Assembly: GCA_003242115.1 (NCBI GenBank) | Contig: QBMP01000172.1 | Coordinates: 1 to 9,684 of the forward strand | DNA length: 9,684 bases | Source of the DNA: Phormidesmis priestleyi | Lineage (GTDB): Bacteria; Cyanobacteriota; Cyanobacteriia; Phormidesmidales; Phormidesmidaceae | Direction: 5' to 3' | In this document: positions 6,954 to 9,684 of the stretch, piece after piece | Layout: every line of letters starts with the position of its first letter | Position numbering within the stretch: the stretch's first letter is position 1 | Notes under the pieces: generated by a model | The model's input: only the letters and a program-made list of their open reading frames with translations | Databases searched by the model: none | What the model was told of the DNA's origin: nothing | Program-made: the position numbers and the translations under genes

Positions 6954-7301
6954 ATGGACTTCAAAACTGCGCGGCAACTGGTGATTGAGCAAACGCTGCC
7001 TGAGTACGAAACCAGCGATACTTTTTTGGGTCGGTTGCGCCAAGGTCAGCCGCCTGTGCCGGGGCAGGTGACCTCACTGCTGCTGGCGCTAAAAGCGATT
7101 CATGCCAATCTATTGCAGGCTCCAGCGTTAGATAGAGATCTTGCTCAAGCGCTATTTTTAATCGCCTATGAGAGCCGTAATTTGTTTGGTGCGGCGCGGG
7201 TGTCGAGGGTGCTATGGCCGCCTTTATTAGATGAAGATTTGGAGCGAATTGCGATCGCTACCTACAGAATATTTGCTAACGCCCCGCTTACCGAAGAATA
7301 A
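6954..7301 (+). CDS. Small conserved cyanobacterial protein of unknown function
   Basis: Soluble, probably all-helical protein of 115 aa from the ATG at 6954 (MDFKTARQL). I do not know its function. Features that look conserved are a FLGRLRQGQPPVPGQVTSLL segment near the N-terminus, a helix with LDRDLAQALFLIAYESR, and a C-terminal WPPLLDEDLERIAIA block. There is no signal peptide, membrane helix, metal-binding cluster or nucleotide-binding P-loop. An in-frame GTG at 6924 would add ten residues (MASLHLDARL). I prefer the ATG because the sequence from there resembles a natural helical N-terminus, but neither start has a good Shine-Dalgarno. It is the first plus-strand gene opposite the exosortase locus and is followed after 88 bp by another conserved gene of unknown function. 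Confidence 0.8.
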   Translation: MDFKTARQLVIEQTLPEYETSDTFLGRLRQGQPPVPGQVTSLLLALKAIHANLLQAPALDRDLAQALFLIAYESRNLFGAARVSRVLWPPLLDEDLERIAIATYRIFANAPLTEE

Positions 7302-7389
7302 AAATAAAAACCCAAACATAAAAAATCAGTAGCTAATATTCACCCTTGCGATTAGAGTACAGGGGCACTTTTTTAAAAAGCAGGATGCG

Positions 7390-8103
7390 ATGACTTCTCG
7401 TTCTGATCTGGAGATGAAATCTCGCTTAGCTCTGGGTTTAGGCTTACTGAGTCTAGTTGCGATTGTGCTACTGCGTTGGCTATTGCCGGTTGTGGTAATG
7501 GCGATTCCGCTGGCTCTGATTGGCGCAGGTAGCTACTGGATTTATCGACTATGGCAGCGGCAGCAGCAGCGCCAGCAGCGGCAGCAGCAGCGCCTAGATG
7601 CCCAGTTTTATCAGTTGCTAAAGCAGCGGCAAGGGCTGATCAGCGTCTTAGACCTAGCAATGAGCGCTCAGATCAACGGCAGTGAAGCGCAAGCCTATCT
7701 CAATGCTCAGGCTCAAGCGTTTTCGGCTCACTGTAAAACGACTTTGCAAGGCGATATCGTTTATGTTTTTAGTGCAGTTACTTGGCCCTCAGCGCCACGA
7801 GTGCAGGACAAAAAGGCTCAGGCTGCTTGGGTAAATGCCAAGCAGCTCAGAACGTTGCGTCAACTGTCACAGCTAGGGTTGGCTCCAGAGCGGCGGCCAA
7901 AAAATTTGCTTTCAGACAGCTTTGAGCGCAATGCGATTCAGCCGGTTAAGGGGGCTGCGATCGCGCCACTCAGCCCAAAACCAATGACGGTCGATCTCCC
8001 GGCAATGGTTCGTCAATCTCCCGCTCAGCGCGCGAGGGTACGCAATGCAGCTCACAGCTCAGAGGCGGTCGTAACGATAGATGTCCCTGCTGTTCGTAGC
8101 TGA
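7390..8103 (+). CDS. Two-helix membrane protein with Gln/Arg-rich linker and possible winged-helix domain, unknown function
   Basis: 237-aa protein I cannot assign to a named function. Two hydrophobic helices (about 13-29 and 31-51) form a hairpin. A strongly basic Gln/Arg stretch follows (57-68, RQQQRQQRQQQR), which probably lies on the cytoplasmic side. Residues about 71-127 look like a small winged-helix-type unit: QFYQLLKQRQGLISVLDLA, then a helix with SEAQAYLNAQAQAF, then the strand pair CKTTLQGDIVYVF. The C-terminal 110 residues are Ala/Gln/Pro/Arg-rich and probably disordered. The start ATG at 7390 has AGGA about 5 nt upstream (GCAGGATGCG), a good ribosome-binding site. The winged-helix reading comes from helix-helix-strand-strand order only. 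If right, the protein could be a membrane-tethered nucleic-acid- or protein-binding factor; that is inference. Confidence 0.82.
   Translation: MTSRSDLEMKSRLALGLGLLSLVAIVLLRWLLPVVVMAIPLALIGAGSYWIYRLWQRQQQRQQRQQQRLDAQFYQLLKQRQGLISVLDLAMSAQINGSEAQAYLNAQAQAFSAHCKTTLQGDIVYVFSAVTWPSAPRVQDKKAQAAWVNAKQLRTLRQLSQLGLAPERRPKNLLSDSFERNAIQPVKGAAIAPLSPKPMTVDLPAMVRQSPAQRARVRNAAHSSEAVVTIDVPAVRS
7558..7593 (+). repeat. 21-bp low-complexity repeat (1.7 copies) encoding RQQQRQQ
   Basis: The unit CGG-CAG-CAG-CAG-CGC-CAG-CAG at 7558-7578 is followed by an exact partial copy through 7593. It encodes the basic Gln/Arg linker directly after the second membrane helix. Repeat-driven length change would keep the reading frame. 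Confidence 0.85.
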
Positions 8104-8112
8104 TCTTTTGAT

Positions 8113-8154
8113 GATCGGCCAGTTCTAATCGGCCAGTCTTGATAGGCCAGCTTT
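8113..8154 (+). repeat. Three tandem 14-bp units between the membrane-protein gene and ndk
   Basis: The units GATCGGCCAGTTCT (8113-8126), AATCGGCCAGTCTT (8127-8140) and GATAGGCCAGCTTT (8141-8154) are contiguous and share the core GGCCAG. The array starts 9 bp after the stop of the membrane-protein gene and lies about 115 bp upstream of the ndk start. It could be an operator array or a slippage product; nothing in the sequence decides this. Confidence 0.75.
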
Positions 8155-8168
8155 GTATCTAGTAATAG

Positions 8169-8215
8169 CTTTGCCCAAAGAGTTCTGTCAAAAAGCTTTA
8201 CAAAGCGACCTTTGT
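8169..8215 (+). promoter_or_regulatory. Pair of mutually complementary small hairpins upstream of ndk
   Basis: CTTTG-CC-CAAAG (8169-8180) is followed 19 nt later by ACAAAG-CGAC-CTTTGT (8200-8215). Because both hairpins use the same CTTTG/CAAAG sequence, the arms could re-pair with one another, an arrangement reminiscent of attenuators. Stems are only 5-6 bp, the first loop (2 nt) is too tight as drawn, and no U-tract follows, so this is weak. Confidence 0.2.
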
Positions 8216-8254
8216 TCTTGAGCATAGGAAAGGTTTACTTAAAGACGCATTTTT

Positions 8255-8258
8255 GGAG
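8255..8258 (+). promoter_or_regulatory. GGAG ribosome-binding site that decides the ndk start
   Basis: GGAG lies 9 nt before the TTG at 8268, standard Shine-Dalgarno spacing. It falls inside the coding sequence if the upstream TTG at 8253 is used, and that earlier codon has no comparable site. This supports the shorter reading of ndk. Confidence 0.7.
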
Positions 8259-8267
8259 CGCTATCCC

Positions 8268-8717
8268 TTGGAAAAGAGTTTTATCATGATCAAACCCGAC
8301 GGCGTACAGCGCGGCTTGGTCGGCAATATCATCAGCAAATTTGAAGCCAAAGGCTTTACGCTGGTCGGCCTGAAGCAAATGTCGGTTTCGCGTGAGCTAG
8401 CTGAGGCCCACTATGCGGTGCATAAAGAGCGGCCTTTTTTCGGCAGCTTAGTCGATTACATCATTTCCGCGCCCGTAGTGGCGATGGTATGGGAAGGCAA
8501 CGGCGTGATTGCGTCTGCGCGTAAGCTTATTGGTGCGACCAATCCTTTAGAGGCTGAGCCGGGAACCATTCGCGGCGACTACGGCATCACTATTGGCCGC
8601 AACCTGATTCATGGCTCTGATGCGCCAGAAACGGCTGCTAGCGAAATAGAGCTGTGGTTTGGCGAGAGTGGCCTATGTAGCTGGGAGCCCGCTCTAAAGC
8701 CTTGGCTGTACGAATAA
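8268..8717 (+). CDS. ndk: Nucleoside diphosphate kinase
   Basis: Cytosolic enzyme that transfers the gamma phosphate of ATP to other (d)NDPs through a phosphohistidine intermediate, balancing NTP pools. From the TTG at 8268 the protein is 149 aa, the usual bacterial length, and starts [19 protein letters not shown]. Landmarks: Lys9 in the IKPDGVQR signature, the HKERPFF segment (52-58), [11 protein letters not shown] (67-77), [18 protein letters not shown] (89-106), and the catalytic His115 in [10 protein letters not shown]. The C-terminus is the common WxPxxxPWLYE form. The frame is open five codons further to a TTG at 8253 (154 aa, MERYP...), but the shorter start has GGAG 9 nt upstream and matches the family N-terminus. 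TTG starts are uncommon for this gene. Upstream lies a spacer with tandem 14-bp repeats; downstream, after 100 bp, is a hydrolase gene on the same strand. Confidence 0.96.
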   Translation: MEKSFIMIKPDGVQRGLVGNIISKFEAKGFTLVGLKQMSVSRELAEAHYAVHKERPFFGSLVDYIISAPVVAMVWEGNGVIASARKLIGATNPLEAEPGTIRGDYGITIGRNLIHGSDAPETAASEIELWFGESGLCSWEPALKPWLYE

Positions 8718-8757
8718 AGCTTGAATATTTGGAATATATCTGAGTGATGTCTTTGGC

Positions 8758-8786
8758 GCTGAGCCGTGGCTTTGTCTGCGCTCAGC
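8758..8786 (+). other. Inverted repeat in the ndk-cyclase spacer
   Basis: GCTGAGC (8758-8764) and GCTCAGC (8780-8786) form a perfect 7-bp stem around a 15-nt loop, about 40 bp after the ndk stop. No T-run follows, so it is not a standard intrinsic terminator. It could still protect the ndk transcript 3' end. Confidence 0.35.
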
Positions 8787-8810
8787 TCTAGAGCAAAATC
8801 TAGAGCAAAA
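8787..8810 (+). repeat. Tandem 12-bp duplication just before the cyclase gene
   Basis: TCTAGAGCAAAA occurs twice in direct tandem (8787-8798 and 8799-8810), ending 7 bp before the ATG at 8818. The position covers the region where a ribosome-binding site would lie. Each copy supplies only a weak GAGC, and no better Shine-Dalgarno is visible. Confidence 0.8.
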
Positions 8811-8817
8811 CATCATC

Positions 8818-9477
8818 ATGAAGCAACTGATTGATCTAAGTCATGTGGTAGAAGCGGGCATGGTCACCTACAAAGGGTTGCCTGCGCCGCTGATTTGTGA
8901 TTTTTTGACCCGAGAAGCCTCAAAAGCCTATTACGCAGAAGGCACTACCTTTCACATTGGCAAGCTTGAAATGGTGGGCAATACCGGCACTTACCTTGAC
9001 TCGCCCTTTCATCGCTATGCAGACGGCAAAGATTTATCAGAGCTGGCCTTAGACTCAATTGCTGAGCTAGAGGGCGTTATTTTTCATGCTCCCCCAGACC
9101 AAACAAGCCTGGGCGCTGACCTCTTTGCCGAAGCTGATGTGACGGGCAAAGCCGTATTGATCCATACCGGCTGGGATCGGCACTGGCGAACAGATCAGTA
9201 TTTTGAAGGGCATCCGCACTTAACGGCTGAGGCCGCTGCTTGGCTCAAAGCCGCCGGGGCGAGGTTAGTCGGCATTGATTCCTACAACATAGACGGCACC
9301 GCCGATGGCCAACGCCCTGCGCACTCTATTTTGCTGGGCGCAGATATTCCGATTGTCGAACATCTGCGCGGTTTGGATCAGCTACCTGAAGCCGCCTTTA
9401 AGTTCAGTGCAGTCCCGGTCAAAGTCAAAAACTTCGGTACGTTTCCGGTGAGAGCTTACGCCGTCGTTGAGGCATGA
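8818..9477 (+). CDS. Cyclase / kynurenine formamidase-like hydrolase with altered metal motif
   Basis: Member of the cyclase superfamily (PF04199 type, related to bacterial kynurenine formamidase and isatin hydrolase), 219 aa, cytosolic, with no signal peptide. It starts LIDLSHVVEAGMVTY, the typical family opening. The usual metal signature HxGTHxDxPxH reads NTGTYLDSPFH (55-65): the first two His are replaced by Asn55 and Tyr59, while Asp61 and His65 remain. Other family elements are present: VLIHTGWDRHW (113-123), GARLVGIDSYNID (147-159), RPAHSILL (166-172) with His169, and IVEHLRGL (179-186) with Glu181. I recall a sub-branch sharing the NTGTYLDSPFHRYADG form, so the change is probably ancestral rather than damage. 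Substrate is unknown; kynurenine formamidase should not be assumed. It lies 100 bp after ndk and converges on rsmI. Confidence 0.9.
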   Translation: MKQLIDLSHVVEAGMVTYKGLPAPLICDFLTREASKAYYAEGTTFHIGKLEMVGNTGTYLDSPFHRYADGKDLSELALDSIAELEGVIFHAPPDQTSLGADLFAEADVTGKAVLIHTGWDRHWRTDQYFEGHPHLTAEAAAWLKAAGARLVGIDSYNIDGTADGQRPAHSILLGADIPIVEHLRGLDQLPEAAFKFSAVPVKVKNFGTFPVRAYAVVEA

Positions 9478-9485
9478 GCCGCAAA

Positions 9486-9506
9486 ATGGTTTTAGTCTAA
9501 AACCAT
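9486..9506. terminator. Perfect inverted repeat between convergent genes, probable bidirectional terminator
   Basis: ATGGTTTTAG (9486-9495), one central T, and CTAAAACCAT (9497-9506) form a perfect 10-bp palindrome. It lies 8 bp after the cyclase-family stop and contains the rsmI stop codon (TAA on the minus strand at 9494-9492). On the plus strand it is followed by a T-rich stretch (CGTTCTTGCTTTTGTT); on the minus strand by TTTTGC. Position and symmetry suit a shared terminator for both genes. Confidence 0.6.
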
Positions 9507-9684
9507 ATCGTTCTTGCTTTTGTTCTGTAAGATGCTGTAAATGTCTATATCAAGAGAGATTTGGTAGATGTCGCGTTTGGTAAGCGCTGTGTGCTGGGCG
9601 AGTTGGCGGCTGGCTTCGGTGCGCGAAAGCCCTTGGGCGAGTAGGCTCTGAAGCTGGGTGATGATTTCTGATTCGGTGAGGGAT
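9492..9684 (-). CDS. rsmI: C-terminal end of 16S rRNA (cytidine-1402-2'-O)-methyltransferase RsmI, partial
   Basis: Only the last 63 residues are in the window; the 5' part lies beyond the right edge. The fragment begins SLTESEIITQLQSLLAQGLS and contains SRTEASRQLAQHTALTKRDIYQISL, which matches the small helix-turn-helix-like tail of RsmI (typically ASRxLAxxTxLxRRxxYxLAL). The catalytic S-adenosylmethionine-binding domain is not visible, so the call rests on this tail alone. The last residues, DIDIYSILQNKSKNDMVLD, form a hydrophilic extension. RsmI methylates the ribose of C1402 in the ribosomal decoding centre together with RsmH. The gene converges on the cyclase-family gene, with 14 bp between stop codons, and its stop lies inside an inverted repeat. 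Confidence 0.72.
   Translation of the reverse strand, partial: SLTESEIITQLQSLLAQGLSRTEASRQLAQHTALTKRDIYQISLDIDIYSILQNKSKNDMVLD

Noticed and set aside
6924..7301. Assigning the 115-aa gene to a biotin-synthesis enzyme
   Set aside because: A dethiobiotin synthetase label came to mind for similar small cyanobacterial proteins, but there is no P-loop and the protein is about half the length of that enzyme.
7302..7389. Terminator or promoter in the A-rich gap before the membrane-protein gene
   Set aside because: A-rich runs are present, but no stem or convincing -35/-10 pair could be found.

Overview
The window looks like chromosomal DNA from a cyanobacterium. The HIP1 octamer GCGATCGC occurs seven times in 9.7 kb (at 12, 478, 5306, 6058, 6495, 7251 and 7957), far above chance. 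Most encoded proteins also have a cyanobacterial look, above all the exosortase B pair. A filamentous Leptolyngbya-like genus is a guess and is not shown by the sequence.

Left half, minus strand (about 6706 down to 1): an exopolysaccharide and protein-sorting locus. In transcription order it holds a DegT/DnrJ/EryC1 sugar aminotransferase (6706-5498), a cyanoexosortase of the XrtB type (5504-4479, overlapping the previous gene by 7 bp), an exosortase-associated membrane protein (about 4405-3644), a 334-bp spacer, a Wza-type outer-membrane export protein (3309-1714), and a Wzc-type chain-length/tyrosine-kinase protein that runs off the left edge just as its Walker A lysine is reached. The likely logic is as follows. 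The aminotransferase makes an amino-sugar precursor. Wzc and Wza span inner membrane, periplasm and outer membrane to control and export the polymer. The exosortase cleaves PEP-CTERM-like proteins destined for the surface or matrix. No sorting substrate, glycosyltransferase, flippase or polymerase is visible in the window.

Right half, plus strand (6954-9477): four housekeeping or conserved genes. These are a small uncharacterised soluble protein, a two-helix membrane protein with a Gln/Arg-rich linker and possible winged-helix fold, nucleoside diphosphate kinase (ndk, best read from a TTG start behind a GGAG ribosome-binding site), and a cyclase/formamidase-like hydrolase whose metal motif is altered. 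The C-terminal end of rsmI converges from the right edge (9684-9492). A perfect 10-bp inverted repeat at 9486-9506 lies between these convergent genes and overlaps the rsmI stop codon.

The gaps carry several small repeat arrays: dyad-bearing 13-mers upstream of wza, three 14-bp units upstream of ndk, and two 12-bp units before the cyclase gene. No tRNA, rRNA, CRISPR array, transposase or phage gene was seen. The locus is a recognisable one. The odd points are in start sites, repeats and altered motifs rather than in an obviously new system.
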